NCBI RefSeq assembly: GCF_900142145.1 | Contig: NZ_FQZV01000005.1 | Coordinates: forward strand, 1-64,000 | DNA: 64,000 bases | Origin: Geosporobacter subterraneus DSM 17957 | GTDB lineage: Bacteria > Bacillota > Clostridia > Peptostreptococcales > Thermotaleaceae | Reading direction: 5' to 3' | In this document: piece by piece, positions 33,095 to 42,802 of the stretch | How the letters are laid out: each line of letters opens with the position of its first letter | Numbering within the stretch: the stretch's first letter is position 1 | Translations under genes and position numbers: made by a program | Notes under the pieces: model-generated | Database searches by the model: none | Told to the model about the DNA's origin: nothing | What the model saw: only the letters and a program-made list of their open reading frames with translations

Positions 33095-33985
33095 GTGGCG
33101 AAAGATATGGAGACTTGGCCTAGACAAATAAAAACATATGAAGAGCTTCCAAAACAGTATCAGCATTTTTTTGAAGTCTTTCAGGATGGAAGGATTCCCT
33201 TGCCCTATGTTATTTTTATACCTGCCATGCAATGGAGAAAAAGAAACTGCAAGGAAAAGCTATTATGCCTTACAGCTTCTGAAATTAGTATTTATGAAAG
33301 GGATAATGAGGATATTTTCAAAGAGGGATTAACATTTGAAAGCATTCATTTCATAGAAGAGGGTACAGTCTTGCTGTATTCATGGATTAAAGTACATGGG
33401 AATGCAGATGGTAAGCTTAAGACGATCCAAGTAGAATTCAATACGGTAACAAAGAATCTATTTCACCCGGTTATTCTAGAACTGCGAAAAGGCGCTTTAG
33501 GGTATGAGGACAAAAAAAACGAACCAAGCAATACAAAGATTGCTCAGCTGAAAGAAAAAAGCTATAAATTTATGAATTATGGACTTGATAGTTTATTGCC
33601 CGGTCAAGCGATAAAAGCGCTTATGTTTCAACCTAGCGTATATGAAAAAGCATATCTCTTTTTTGAACGTCTTCTTAGTCCGGCACAACTTCATCTATTA
33701 ACAGCGGAAGAGTATATACTAATCCAGGAAGAAGAGGATAAGAAAAACGACAAAAGCCAATACAGCGGTATATGGACGTATATTCCCTTAAAAAACCTGA
33801 GGAATATCAAGGTTAGGCCAATAGCAGCTCAAGGTTTAATAGAGCTTTCTCTAGAAGGTTATTATAGCCAAAAAATTCAAACCACTCTAGGATCTGGTGC
33901 AAAAGAGGAACTAAAGACCTATTTGAAGCAGGTAGAGCAGCATTTAAAAGAGAATGATTCTGTCTCCAATAGGATGTTAGGGTGA
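33095..33985 (+). CDS. Conserved hypothetical protein, possible PH-like domains
   Basis: The product has ~296 residues with no signal peptide or membrane segment. It is rich in beta-strand patterns separated by charged helices (LLCLTASEISIYERDNED, SIHFIEEGTVLLYSWIKVHG, WTYIPLKNLRNIKVRPI). These recall bacterial pleckstrin-homology-like domains of YokE type, but I cannot confirm it. Start choice is uncertain: GTG 33095 has AAGGGAG 9 bp upstream, while ATG 33074 and 33086 are in frame. Its last 9 bp overlap the convergent helicase gene. Confidence 0.7.
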   Translation: MAKDMETWPRQIKTYEELPKQYQHFFEVFQDGRIPLPYVIFIPAMQWRKRNCKEKLLCLTASEISIYERDNEDIFKEGLTFESIHFIEEGTVLLYSWIKVHGNADGKLKTIQVEFNTVTKNLFHPVILELRKGALGYEDKKNEPSNTKIAQLKEKSYKFMNYGLDSLLPGQAIKALMFQPSVYEKAYLFFERLLSPAQLHLLTAEEYILIQEEEDKKNDKSQYSGIWTYIPLKNLRNIKVRPIAAQGLIELSLEGYYSQKIQTTLGSGAKEELKTYLKQVEQHLKENDSVSNRMLG

Positions 33986-36154
33986 TTGAATCAAGGTTAG
34001 CAGTTGTTTTTCTATACACAGATTAAGGGAGAGACTTCTTAATCCGATTTTGTTAAAATCAACAGATAACACATCCTGTCGAATTTCTTTTATGATGCCT
34101 TCACCAAAAGAAGCATGGTGTACTGCAGCTCCTTCGAAGAATGGGTGAGGCAGTGTTTTTTTCTTAGAGAATGGCTTTACAATATGTGACCACAGCGGTG
34201 AAGAATCAGCCCTTAAATTCAGGCCTTTTTTGTTTTGAAGCCCTAAAGAAATATATCCCTTAACCTCCTTTAAAAAAGGTGAGGGTTTTACAGGAGCACC
34301 ATTATAAAAGGATGAAGATAATAATTTCAGGTTGCTGCGGGCCCGTGTCATGGCTACATAGAAAAGTCTGCGTTCTTCCTCCATGGCTGTAGAATTTCCA
34401 GCTGCTTGTTCCGCAGTGCTGGAAGCCGTAGGGAACTGTCCGTCGACCAGATCTATGATAAATACATGATCAAATTCTAAACCCTTGGCACTATGGATTG
34501 TAGAGAGGTAGACGGCATTCTTTCTCAACTGCTTCGATGCTTCCATAAGCCCGGGCAGTTGATGAAGTCTTTCTAAAAACTCTATGAAGCTGCCTGTGTG
34601 GGACGCAATCCGCTTCAGATTGGATAAGATCATCTGCAGGGTAGCATAGGAGTATTTTAAACGTTTGCTGTTGATTTGCAAATAATCATTGTAGTTGAGA
34701 TCATTTTCAATGAACAGCAGCGCTTCTAAGGGCGTTTTTGCAGCCAGCTCTGTAAAGGACTTTTTTAGATCAGCCATACGCTCTTTTTGATAGCTGGGAA
34801 ATCCGGAAAATTGAATCAGGCTGTCAAAAACCGATTGCTTATTGTGCTTAGATTTTACATAATCCACTGCAGCCTTAGTGACGTACCGGTTCATCTTATA
34901 ATAGATTCTTTCAAAGGATTCCAAATCAAAGTGATTCATGGACAGGTCCAGAAATGCAAGGATATCCTGCACAACCCAATGTTTAAAGAAATGCAGCTTT
35001 GTGTCGCGAATGCAAAAAGGTATACCGCAGCGATCCAGCATCTCCAATACCGGAACCGCTGAGAGGTTGTTGCGATAGAGTATTGCTGCAGTTGAAGCGG
35101 GTAAGATGTGCTTGAGTTCGTCAGTTAAATAAGCTAGTTGATCTTCTTCATCCTGAAGAGATAAGATCTCAATAGGCTGATGGGCAGGATTTTCAGTAAA
35201 CAGCTTCTTAGGGTAGCGATGCTGGTTCTGACTGATGAAACGGTTGCTCACATGAACGATATCCTGTGTGGATCGGTAATTTTGTTCTAAGTAAAACAAT
35301 TTTGCAGTGGGATAATCCTCGCGAAACCGCAGCAGCACTTCAGGAAAAGCTCCCCTAAAACCATAGATCGATTGATCATCGTCAGCTACCATGAATAAAT
35401 TGTTACTGGGAGCTGCCAGCAGCCGAATGATTTCATGCTGTATTTTTGACGTATCCTGGGCTTCATCCACCTGTATGTAGGGATACTGCTGACGATACCG
35501 ATCCAATGTTGAAGGATTTTTTTGAAGGATATCCAGGGCTAAGCAGAGCATATCATCAAAATCTATCAAAAATCTATTCTTTTTATAATTCTCATATTGA
35601 GTATATATTTCTGTAAGTCGATCGATCTCAAAAGCAGTGGTATGTATTTGTGATCTGGATATCATCATGTTTTTGATATAGCTTATGGCGTTAGAAAGCT
35701 CTTCCAGCTTGTCCTCTGTCAAGTAATCCTGATGGATTTCCCGATAGATATGCTTAAGCAGCCTAGCCTTATTCATGGACTGCTTTTCTTGTTCAATAAA
35801 GGTGTAGCGAATATTTTGTTTTACGGCAAATTGCCGCAAAACACTGTAAGCGAAGCTGTGAATGGTAGAGAAATGAACCTCCTGAGGGGTAATATCCTTG
35901 AAAAGCTGTTGAAAGCGGTGGCTCATATCCCTGGCAGAGGCTTTGCTAAAGGTGACCGATAGAATATTTCTAGGGTTAATATTATGTACCAATATCAAAT
36001 AGGCAGTCCTGCAAATCAGGAGGGTAGTTTTACCGGCTCCCGGTACTGCCAATACAAGTCCGGGTCCATCTTTATGGAAAAGTGATTTTTGCTGTTGGAG
36101 GTTTAGAGCAATACCGTACTGTTCGGCCAATAGATTAATAAAAGAGTTTTTCAA
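33977..36154 (-). CDS. UvrD/PcrA-type superfamily 1 DNA helicase
   Basis: This 725-residue 3'-5' helicase has its motifs in order: AVPGAGKTT (I), VDEAQDTS (II), VADDDQSIYGFRG (III), YRSTQDIV (IV), TIHSAKGLEFDHVFI (V) and RRLFYVAMTRAR (VI). The C-terminal ~45 residues (GAAVHHASFGEGIIKEI) match the Tudor-like tail of PcrA/UvrD that contacts RNA polymerase. The TTG start at 36154 has GGAGG 8 bp upstream. It may be an accessory UvrD paralogue rather than PcrA itself. Confidence 0.92.
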   Translation of the reverse strand: MKNSFINLLAEQYGIALNLQQQKSLFHKDGPGLVLAVPGAGKTTLLICRTAYLILVHNINPRNILSVTFSKASARDMSHRFQQLFKDITPQEVHFSTIHSFAYSVLRQFAVKQNIRYTFIEQEKQSMNKARLLKHIYREIHQDYLTEDKLEELSNAISYIKNMMISRSQIHTTAFEIDRLTEIYTQYENYKKNRFLIDFDDMLCLALDILQKNPSTLDRYRQQYPYIQVDEAQDTSKIQHEIIRLLAAPSNNLFMVADDDQSIYGFRGAFPEVLLRFREDYPTAKLFYLEQNYRSTQDIVHVSNRFISQNQHRYPKKLFTENPAHQPIEILSLQDEEDQLAYLTDELKHILPASTAAILYRNNLSAVPVLEMLDRCGIPFCIRDTKLHFFKHWVVQDILAFLDLSMNHFDLESFERIYYKMNRYVTKAAVDYVKSKHNKQSVFDSLIQFSGFPSYQKERMADLKKSFTELAAKTPLEALLFIENDLNYNDYLQINSKRLKYSYATLQMILSNLKRIASHTGSFIEFLERLHQLPGLMEASKQLRKNAVYLSTIHSAKGLEFDHVFIIDLVDGQFPTASSTAEQAAGNSTAMEEERRLFYVAMTRARSNLKLLSSSFYNGAPVKPSPFLKEVKGYISLGLQNKKGLNLRADSSPLWSHIVKPFSKKKTLPHPFFEGAAVHHASFGEGIIKEIRQDVLSVDFNKIGLRSLSLNLCIEKQLLTLIQSP

Positions 36155-36293
36155 TGGGGGAACCTCCCTTGGAATTCAGTTCTTTTTCTTCACTTAGTAT
36201 AACAGAAAAAATGTTTAATAGAGAAGTTTAGAAATATTAATAAATATGCTTCTGAGGAAAATTTAAGCATTGCTTTCAATGCTTTGTCAAATT

Positions 36294-36302
36294 TGGTATA
36301 AT
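36294..36302 (+). promoter_or_regulatory. Extended -10 promoter of the HD-GYP gene
   Basis: TGG directly before TATAAT (36297-36302) gives an extended -10, 44 bp upstream of the ATG. The -35 is weak. Confidence 0.5.
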
Positions 36303-36345
36303 TCTTTATAGAAAGACAGAGTAAATTGACAAGGAGCCCTATTTT

Positions 36346-37485
36346 ATGAGACTAGTACCGATCAATTGCATAAAAGAAGACAGCTATCTTGCGCAGCCGC
36401 TATTTGATGGAGAGGGACGTGTTTTGCTCAAAAAAGGGGTGCAGCTCAATGAGGGATTGTTGAAAAAAGTAGAAGAGGTTGGGGTATATAGTCTTTATAT
36501 TATGGACGAGTACAGTGATCAGGAGATTGAGGATATTATCAAACCTCAGATGCGTATCCGTGCAATAAAAACAATCAAGGATACCTTCAAAATCTTTGAA
36601 AAATCCCTTCAGCAAAACCAGCAGCCTAAAAAGCAAAAACAGCTAGAACAGGAAAGAGAAAAGCAGATTGGCTCTCTAAAAGAAGTATCAAAGGATATCG
36701 TAGATGAAATCCTTGGCAACCGTAACATTATGATTAATCTAGTGGATATTAAAAGCTTAGATAATTATACTTATGAGCACTCTGTCAGTACAGCAGTACT
36801 TTCTCTCGTACTTGGCATTGAGTTGGGTTTGAATAAGAATGAACTGTATGACCTATGTATTGGAGCCATGCTTCATGATATCGGTAAGGTGTTTATTCCT
36901 AAAGACATTTTGTTTAAAGAAAATCGGAATGAAAAAGAGCAGCTTTTGGTTCAGTCTCACAGCCAAAAAGGCTACGAGTACCTAAAGGAAAACAGTGAGG
37001 TATCAGGGTTGGTCAAGATTATTGTACTCCAACATCATGAGCATGTAGATGGCAGCGGATACCCTGCCAAAATAAAGGATGCTCAGATTAATAAACTGGC
37101 TAAGATTGTGGCAATCACAGATCAGTATGATAGATTTACTTCCGGGTCTCCCTCTCAGAAACCAGTTTCGCCCCATGAAGCGATTGAATATGTTATGGGA
37201 TCCGCAGGAAGATATTTTGATTTTAATATGGCCCGTACCTTTGTGCATAAAGTTATCCCCTATCCGGTAGGAAGTCTGGTAAGGTTAAGCAATGGGGATG
37301 TGGGGGTCGTGGATGAGGTCATAGAACAGTTTCCTCTAAGACCTCGGGTAAGAATTATCCGACAAAATGCAAATCGCATTGAAATGGAGTTTGTTGAATT
37401 GATGAAAGAGATTAACCTTGTTATTGAAGGGATGCTGCACGAAGTACCCAATGTTTCCGTGCAGCATTATTTAAAAACAAAATAA
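36346..37485 (+). CDS. HD-GYP domain protein, probable cyclic-di-GMP phosphodiesterase
   Basis: This 379-residue protein has an N-terminal ~100-residue region (DUF3391-like opening, AQPLFDGEGRVLLKKGVQLNEG) and a Gln/Lys-rich coiled linker (~90-115). The HD-GYP domain (~135-300) has YEHSVST, MLHDIGKVFIPKDIL, HSQKGYEYL and HHEHVDGSGYP. The GYP motif and metal His/Asp residues are intact, so it should hydrolyse c-di-GMP. A C-terminal beta-rich segment (VRLSNGDVGVVDEV) is common in these proteins. Confidence 0.9.
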   Translation: MRLVPINCIKEDSYLAQPLFDGEGRVLLKKGVQLNEGLLKKVEEVGVYSLYIMDEYSDQEIEDIIKPQMRIRAIKTIKDTFKIFEKSLQQNQQPKKQKQLEQEREKQIGSLKEVSKDIVDEILGNRNIMINLVDIKSLDNYTYEHSVSTAVLSLVLGIELGLNKNELYDLCIGAMLHDIGKVFIPKDILFKENRNEKEQLLVQSHSQKGYEYLKENSEVSGLVKIIVLQHHEHVDGSGYPAKIKDAQINKLAKIVAITDQYDRFTSGSPSQKPVSPHEAIEYVMGSAGRYFDFNMARTFVHKVIPYPVGSLVRLSNGDVGVVDEVIEQFPLRPRVRIIRQNANRIEMEFVELMKEINLVIEGMLHEVPNVSVQHYLKTK

Positions 37486-37495
37486 GCTTACACAT

Positions 37496-37539
37496 AAAAC
37501 CATTATTCTAAAGATACAATTGAATAATGGTTTTTTTTC
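37496..37539 (+). terminator. Terminator of the HD-GYP gene
   Basis: The stem AAAACCATTATTC/GAATAATGGTTTT (37496-37508/37522-37534) is followed by TTTT. Confidence 0.8.
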
Positions 37540-37588
37540 TAAAATAATCATAGTATGAATAATCGTTAGGTGAAAGGGGGCAAAGAAA

Positions 37589-38755
37589 ATGGGAAAATCC
37601 TACGATGTAATCGTATTAGGCGGCGGATTAATGGGATTATCTTCAGCTTACTATTTAGTGAAAAAGGGGAAGCGGGTTTTGCTGCTGGAAAAAAATGAAC
37701 TGGGGAGCGGCGCCTCGGGAGCCTGTGATGAAATGATTCTGCTGCAATCCAAGAAACCAGGAAGCCTGTTGACTATGGCCATGGAAAGCCTGGAAATGTA
37801 TCGGAGTTTGTCCAAAGAATTAAATATGGAACTGAATTTTGAAGCCCGTGGCGGTATGGTGTTTATAGAAAATCATGACCAATTAAAGGTGATGGAGGAG
37901 TTTGTAGCAGGGCAAAGAAGCTTTGGACTGGAGGTTGAAATCATTGATAAAAAAAAGGTATATGAAAAGCAGCCCTATGCCAGAAAAGGTATTGTTGCAT
38001 CTACCTATAGCCCGACGGATGCCCAGGTATATCCCTTTAAAGTGATGAGAGGATATCTTGCCCAGGGAATAGCACTAGGATTGGAAGTACGAAAAAATGC
38101 AGAGATAGATCATATAGTGGACCGGGGAGGATACTGGCGGATTCAACTGAAGGGGCATGAGCCTGTGGAGGGAGAGTATGTGGTAAATGCAACCGGTGCA
38201 TGGGCTGGGGAAATCGGTAAAATGATTGGGGTGGAAATTCCTATCGTGCCCATACGCGGTCAGGTGGCAGTCACAGAACCTATTTCCAGGATTGGGGAAA
38301 CTAACGTTTGGAGTGCTGAATATATCGTTAGAAAAATCAAGCCGGAACTGAGTCTCCATCGGGACGCCCGTTGTGAGGAACTGGGAATTGGCTCTGCATT
38401 TAGTCAAGCGGCTATGGGCAACTTTTTACTGGGGAGCTCTCGGGAGAAGGCCGGGTTTTCGAAAGAAACTACCTACGAAGTAATTCAAAAGATAGGTCAG
38501 CAGGCAGCAGACTTTTTCCCAGTTTTTAAAGATGTACATATTATACGTACTTTTGCCGGTCTGCGGCCTGCTACCCCTGACGGAAAGCCGATCCTTGGGG
38601 AAGTAAAGGGAAAATCAGGCTTTTTTATGGCTGCAGGTCATGAGGGTGATGGCGTAGCACTGGCACCATTAACTGGTAAGATAACGGCCAAATGGATCTG
38701 TGGAGAAAGGGTGGCCTATGATCTTCAGGAATTCAGCTTAGAGCGATTTGCATAG
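37589..38755 (+). CDS. FAD-dependent amine/amino-acid oxidoreductase (DAO family)
   Basis: This 388-residue protein has the N-terminal FAD site GGGLMGLSSAYYLVKKGKRV with E35-type ribose contact (LLEKNELGSGASG). The C-terminal family motif is FAGLRPATPDGKPILGE...AAGHEGDGVALAPLTG. It resembles glycine, sarcosine or D-amino-acid oxidases and dehydrogenases and the HcnC family; in an anaerobe it probably acts as a dehydrogenase. There is no partner subunit next to it, so the electron acceptor is unknown. AAAGGGGG precedes the ATG. Confidence 0.82.
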   Translation: MGKSYDVIVLGGGLMGLSSAYYLVKKGKRVLLLEKNELGSGASGACDEMILLQSKKPGSLLTMAMESLEMYRSLSKELNMELNFEARGGMVFIENHDQLKVMEEFVAGQRSFGLEVEIIDKKKVYEKQPYARKGIVASTYSPTDAQVYPFKVMRGYLAQGIALGLEVRKNAEIDHIVDRGGYWRIQLKGHEPVEGEYVVNATGAWAGEIGKMIGVEIPIVPIRGQVAVTEPISRIGETNVWSAEYIVRKIKPELSLHRDARCEELGIGSAFSQAAMGNFLLGSSREKAGFSKETTYEVIQKIGQQAADFFPVFKDVHIIRTFAGLRPATPDGKPILGEVKGKSGFFMAAGHEGDGVALAPLTGKITAKWICGERVAYDLQEFSLERFA

Positions 38756-38811
38756 ATTGATTCTATTGAGGCGGAGGTTCTAAAAGATTTTTCCCCTTCG
38801 AGAAGGGGCCA

Positions 38812-38820
38812 TGATATAAT
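38812..38820 (+). promoter_or_regulatory. Extended -10 promoter of the lipoprotein gene
   Basis: TGA directly before TATAAT (38815-38820), 28 bp upstream of the GTG start. A short hairpin CCCCTTC/GAAGGGG (38793-38808) lies just ahead. Confidence 0.45.
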
Positions 38821-38847
38821 GGGGATATATGGCAAGGGGGGAACAAT

Positions 38848-39357
38848 GTGAAAAAAATAAAAGCAGCTTTATGGATACTTCTAAGTATGGTTTTAATAAC
38901 AGGGTGTGCTGCCCCAAAGGACTATTTCGTGTATACTAGTGTAGACAAGGAGTGGAGCATGCAGATTCCCAAAACCTATGAGAAAAATATGGAAGAAAAT
39001 GATGAGACTCTTAAGATTTATATGAAGGCATTTAAGAATAACAAGGGGACGGTTTTAAATATCATGGAAATGCCTGATGAGGGTGTGAAGATTGCCAGTG
39101 AGAAGTATATCCAGGAAGAACTGGCAGCCATAGATGATTATCTGCATATAGAGAGACTGGAGACCATTAACTTGGAGAAGATAGGAAAAATCTATGGGGC
39201 ACTGGTGGAGGATCATGCTACGAACAGTTATATGTTTCTATATAAGTGGAATCACAGCAACAAGTTAATCTCGGTCATGGTCTATCAAATGAGACCTTTT
39301 ACTCTGGAAGAAGAGGCTCAGATTAAGAATTTAATCAGTACAATAAAGCCAAAATAG
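38848..39357 (+). CDS. Small lipoprotein of unknown function
   Basis: This 169-residue protein has an N-terminal lipoprotein signal with lipobox LITGCAAP (Cys20), so it is membrane-anchored outside the cell. The mature part (WSMQIPKTYEKNMEEND, VYQMRPFTLEEEAQIKNLI) looks like the PsbP/DUF1795-like fold of small Gram-positive lipoproteins that follow the bulk of a steady alpha-beta pattern, but I do not name a family. GTG 38848 follows AAGGGGGG. Confidence 0.75.
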   Translation: MKKIKAALWILLSMVLITGCAAPKDYFVYTSVDKEWSMQIPKTYEKNMEENDETLKIYMKAFKNNKGTVLNIMEMPDEGVKIASEKYIQEELAAIDDYLHIERLETINLEKIGKIYGALVEDHATNSYMFLYKWNHSNKLISVMVYQMRPFTLEEEAQIKNLISTIKPK

Positions 39358-39386
39358 CGTAGCTTCCTTAGGAGGCTACGCTTTTT
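39356..39386. terminator. Terminator after the lipoprotein gene
   Basis: AGCGTAGCTTCC (39356-39367) pairs with GGAGGCTACGCT (39371-39382) with one mismatch, followed by TTTT. It begins within the stop codon and could also serve livF from the other side. Confidence 0.8.
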
Positions 39387-39430
39387 CACTGCATCTTAAT
39401 AATTTAACGCCAATACCGAACTATGCCCTG

Positions 39431-40132
39431 TTATATTCCCATGTAAGCTTTCTTGACCAGATCACTGTTCAACAACTCCTCACCTGTACCTCGCAGGACA
39501 ATACGGCCTGTTTGAAGAACATAACCTCTATCGGCTATTTCCAGAGCCTCCTGTACCTTTTGCTCTACAAGTAAAACCGTCATTCCGCGCCTGCTGATTT
39601 CCTTAAGGATATGCAATACTTTATCTACTAGGATGGGCATCAGACCGAGAGACATTTCATCTACCAAGAGGAGCTTTGGACAAGACATTAAACCTCTGGC
39701 TATAGCCAGCATTTGCTGCTCTCCTCCGCTCAAAGTTTCTGCTTTTTGATGGGCCCGTTCTTTCAAACGGGGAAAGATTTCATAAACTTCCCGAAGGGTC
39801 TTATCAATGGTGTCAGATTTAACCGTATAAGCACCCAAAAGCAGATTGTCCAGAATCGACATTTTTCCGAACACATGACGGCCTTCTGGTACATGGGCGA
39901 TTCCCTTTTGAACGATCTTATGAGATGGGAGTGTATCGATGCGCTCCCCCATAAATTCAATTTCACCTGCCATCGGCTTAATGATACCCGATAGGGTGCG
40001 AAGAATTGTACTTTTTCCCGCGCCATTTGAGCCTACAATAGATACCAGCTCTCCCACAGATATGTCAAAGGAAACATCAAACAGCACGGGAACCTGATCA
40101 TAACCAGCCTTAATTTTTTTTACTCTTAGCAT
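39431..40132 (-). CDS. livF: Branched-chain amino acid ABC transporter ATPase LivF
   Basis: This 233-residue ABC ATPase has Walker A VGSNGAGKST, the signature LSGGEQQMLAIARG and Walker B LLLVDEMSLGL. The short domain and its position last in the operon fit LivF. Its start lies 23 bp inside the end of livG. Confidence 0.92.
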   Translation of the reverse strand: MLRVKKIKAGYDQVPVLFDVSFDISVGELVSIVGSNGAGKSTILRTLSGIIKPMAGEIEFMGERIDTLPSHKIVQKGIAHVPEGRHVFGKMSILDNLLLGAYTVKSDTIDKTLREVYEIFPRLKERAHQKAETLSGGEQQMLAIARGLMSCPKLLLVDEMSLGLMPILVDKVLHILKEISRRGMTVLLVEQKVQEALEIADRGYVLQTGRIVLRGTGEELLNSDLVKKAYMGI

Positions 40133-40853
40133 GATATCTCTCCCCTAAATAAGCTTTTATTACCTGGTCGTGGTTCACTACTTCATCAGGTGTACCTTCT
40201 GCTATTTTCTTACCTGCATTTAGCACAACTACTCTGTCGGAAATGGGCATGATAGCTTCCATGATATGCTCCACGATCACTAAGGTTATGCCGGATTTTT
40301 TTAGCTTAAGGCACAGTTCCATAGCATCTTTGATTTCAGTCTGATTTAATCCCGCCATAGCTTCATCCAGCATAAGAAGCTGTGGTTTTGTTGCCAAAGC
40401 CCTGGCAATTTCAACTCTTTTTTTATCTGCTATCGTCAGATTAGCGCCCAGTTGATGGGCCTTGTGCTGCAAATGCGTTAGCACCATAATTTCCTCTGCG
40501 ATTTTAGAAGCCTCTTTCATATGACGGGTATGGAGAAAGGCCCCTGTCAGTATATTTTCCCTCACAGTCATTTCCTTAAGGGTTTTTACGATCTGGAAGG
40601 TTCGGGCGAGTCCCAATTTGCAGATTTTGTTGGGTCTCATCCCGGTGATATTCTGCCCTCTAAAGCTGACCTTGCCTGAGAAGGGAGCATAAAACCCGGT
40701 AATGCAGTTGAATAAGGTGGTTTTGCCGGCACCGTTAGGACCGATAAGGCTGAGGATTTCTCCTTCATTTACCTGAAAGGATACATTTTCATTGGCAACG
40801 ACATTTCCAAATTTCATGGTGAGATGTTCCAGAACCAGCATGGCTTCACCCAT
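40110..40853 (-). CDS. livG: Branched-chain amino acid ABC transporter ATPase LivG
   Basis: This 247-residue protein has Walker A GPNGAGKTT, the long LivG-type insert before the signature (RTFQIVKTLKEMTVREN), and Walker B MLDEAMAGLNQTE. Start 40853 (MGEAMLVLEHL) is preferred over the longer frame because GGAGG is 8 bp upstream. It overlaps livM by 8 bp. Confidence 0.92.
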   Translation of the reverse strand: MGEAMLVLEHLTMKFGNVVANENVSFQVNEGEILSLIGPNGAGKTTLFNCITGFYAPFSGKVSFRGQNITGMRPNKICKLGLARTFQIVKTLKEMTVRENILTGAFLHTRHMKEASKIAEEIMVLTHLQHKAHQLGANLTIADKKRVEIARALATKPQLLMLDEAMAGLNQTEIKDAMELCLKLKKSGITLVIVEHIMEAIMPISDRVVVLNAGKKIAEGTPDEVVNHDQVIKAYLGERYHAKSKKN

Positions 40854-41841
40854 TTTTCCCACCTCCTGCCGTCGAGGGTTCGAAGAAGAGTTTTTGGAAT
40901 AACCCAACAATTCCCTTTGGCTGATAACAGGCTACCGCAACAACTAAAAAACCGAATATAATCAAATCGATGCCTTTACCCGTTCCGCCGAAGAAAATCC
41001 GCGTGTACTCCGATAATGGAATCAAAACCGCCGCACCGATAATCGGACCGTAAAGAGTGCCTAAGCCCCCCAGGACAGTGAGTAATACAATCCGCATGGA
41101 TAAGGGAAGGCTGAAAACCATAAAAGGGTCAATGTAGAGAATGTAGCTTGCATAGAAGGACCCAAAAATGGACGTAAGGAATGCGCTGATGAGCATAGCA
41201 TAAACTTTGTACTCAGTGGGATTGATGCCGATTGCCTCTGAAACTTCGTGACTTTCGCGGATGGCTTTGAGATAATAGCCCATCTTGGAATGCTCTACCA
41301 AATAAGCAGTAACCAACACGAGGATAAACAGAAAGTACACGATGTAAAAGTAGGGAAGCTTAGAGCGGTGAAATTGCAGCTGCAGAAAGCCTTCTCCCAT
41401 AACCGGAAGGGATATACCCGTAGCACCTTCTACGTATTCCCAGCTGACGAAAAGCTGCTGGATGATCTCCCCGATGGCTAGTGTTGCAATGGCAAAATAG
41501 TGTCCCTTTAGTTTGAAGCAGGGATAACTTACCAAGAATGCCACAGTCGTTGCAATGACAGCACCCAGGAGCATGCCTACCCAAGGACTAAGCATATATC
41601 GCCAGAATAAAACCGATGAGGTGTAGGCACCAATGCCGAAAAATGCAGCATGGCCAAAAGAGGTTTGCCCGGTAAAGCCGGTAATAATATTCCAGGCCTG
41701 CCCTAAGGCTGCATACATAACAAGCAGGATCATAACATGATGAAAGTTGATATTGTGAATTGCAAGTGGAAGGATTGCAATGACAATACAAATCCATCCT
41801 AATATGTACTTTTGCTTGAAAAGATGCTTAGAAGCTACCAT
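40846..41841 (-). CDS. livM: Branched-chain amino acid ABC transporter permease LivM
   Basis: This 331-residue permease has about ten helices. The conserved sections are WNIITGFTGQTSFGHAAFFG, the cytoplasmic coupling loop GYYLKAIRESHEVSEAIGIN and LLTVLGGLGTLYGPIIGA. It pairs with LivH as the membrane channel. Confidence 0.92.
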   Translation of the reverse strand: MVASKHLFKQKYILGWICIVIAILPLAIHNINFHHVMILLVMYAALGQAWNIITGFTGQTSFGHAAFFGIGAYTSSVLFWRYMLSPWVGMLLGAVIATTVAFLVSYPCFKLKGHYFAIATLAIGEIIQQLFVSWEYVEGATGISLPVMGEGFLQLQFHRSKLPYFYIVYFLFILVLVTAYLVEHSKMGYYLKAIRESHEVSEAIGINPTEYKVYAMLISAFLTSIFGSFYASYILYIDPFMVFSLPLSMRIVLLTVLGGLGTLYGPIIGAAVLIPLSEYTRIFFGGTGKGIDLIIFGFLVVAVACYQPKGIVGLFQKLFFEPSTAGGGKNG

Positions 41842-42689
41842 CCAAACAACCCCTTAGGCCGTATTTGGATCACTACCAGGTACATAAGGAACACGATGGC
41901 ATATTTAAACTGTGTTCCCAACAGGAAGCCTCCCACTGCTTCCGTAATGCCGATCAATATTCCGCTGTAAAGGGCCCCCTTAATATTGCCAAAGCCTCCT
42001 AAGGCGACGATGACAAAAGCCAATAGGCTGTAGAGGGCACCGGATTGGGGATGGATTGGGAAAAAAGTAGACATGAGGGCTCCGGCCACCCCGACACAAG
42101 CTCCGGAAATTCCAAAGGTCAAGGCATAGATTTTCTCTGTAGGGATTCCCATCAGCAGGGCAGTATGCTTATCTAAGGCAGTAGCCTGGATAGCTCTGCC
42201 TGTTTTTGTTCTTTCAATAAAATAAAAAATAGCTAAGGTCATCAAAATACTTCCGATAGCAGCAAAAACTTGAGGCAGACCAATGATAATGGGACCAAGG
42301 GTCAATTTCTTATCAGCTACAAAGGACTGGTTGATAAAGCGGTAGTTGGGAGACCATAAAAATTGGGCCAGGTTTCTGAGCAAAAGACTGAAGCCAAAGG
42401 TAGCCAATAGAGCTGTGAGACCAGGTGCATCTACTACCTTTCGGATAATGACCTTATAGGTCCCATATCCTATACCGAATGCCATGATCGTCGTAAGGGG
42501 AAGGGAAAGAAGGGGATCAACATTATAAAGTGTATAGATCCAGAAAGCAGAATACATACTGATCATGAGAAACTCCCCATGGGCGAAGTTGATAATATCT
42601 AGTACGCCCCAGGTTAATGTCAGTCCGACGGCTACCAGAGAATAGACAAAACCCATTAGAATACCTGTTGCAATGATTTGGGTTAGCAT
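41835..42689 (-). CDS. livH: Branched-chain amino acid ABC transporter permease LivH
   Basis: This 284-residue permease starts MLTQIIATGILMGFVYSLVAVGL. The family motifs TWGVLDIINFAHGEFLM, the loop FIERTKTGRAIQATALDKHTA and ALGGFGNIKGA are present. Start 42689 has GGAGG 10 bp upstream; upstream Met codons crowd that site. The operon has no gene for the substrate-binding lipoprotein (LivJ/K), at least within this window. Confidence 0.92.
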   Translation of the reverse strand: MLTQIIATGILMGFVYSLVAVGLTLTWGVLDIINFAHGEFLMISMYSAFWIYTLYNVDPLLSLPLTTIMAFGIGYGTYKVIIRKVVDAPGLTALLATFGFSLLLRNLAQFLWSPNYRFINQSFVADKKLTLGPIIIGLPQVFAAIGSILMTLAIFYFIERTKTGRAIQATALDKHTALLMGIPTEKIYALTFGISGACVGVAGALMSTFFPIHPQSGALYSLLAFVIVALGGFGNIKGALYSGILIGITEAVGGFLLGTQFKYAIVFLMYLVVIQIRPKGLFGW

Positions 42690-42802
42690 CGTGTACATCC
42701 CTCCTTTTTCATCATAATACTTCAAGTTAATGTTAAACTTGAAGTTAAGGTTTAGCTTGAAATGAATGATGGTTGAGAAACCTCATTTACCCATCTTTTA
42801 CC

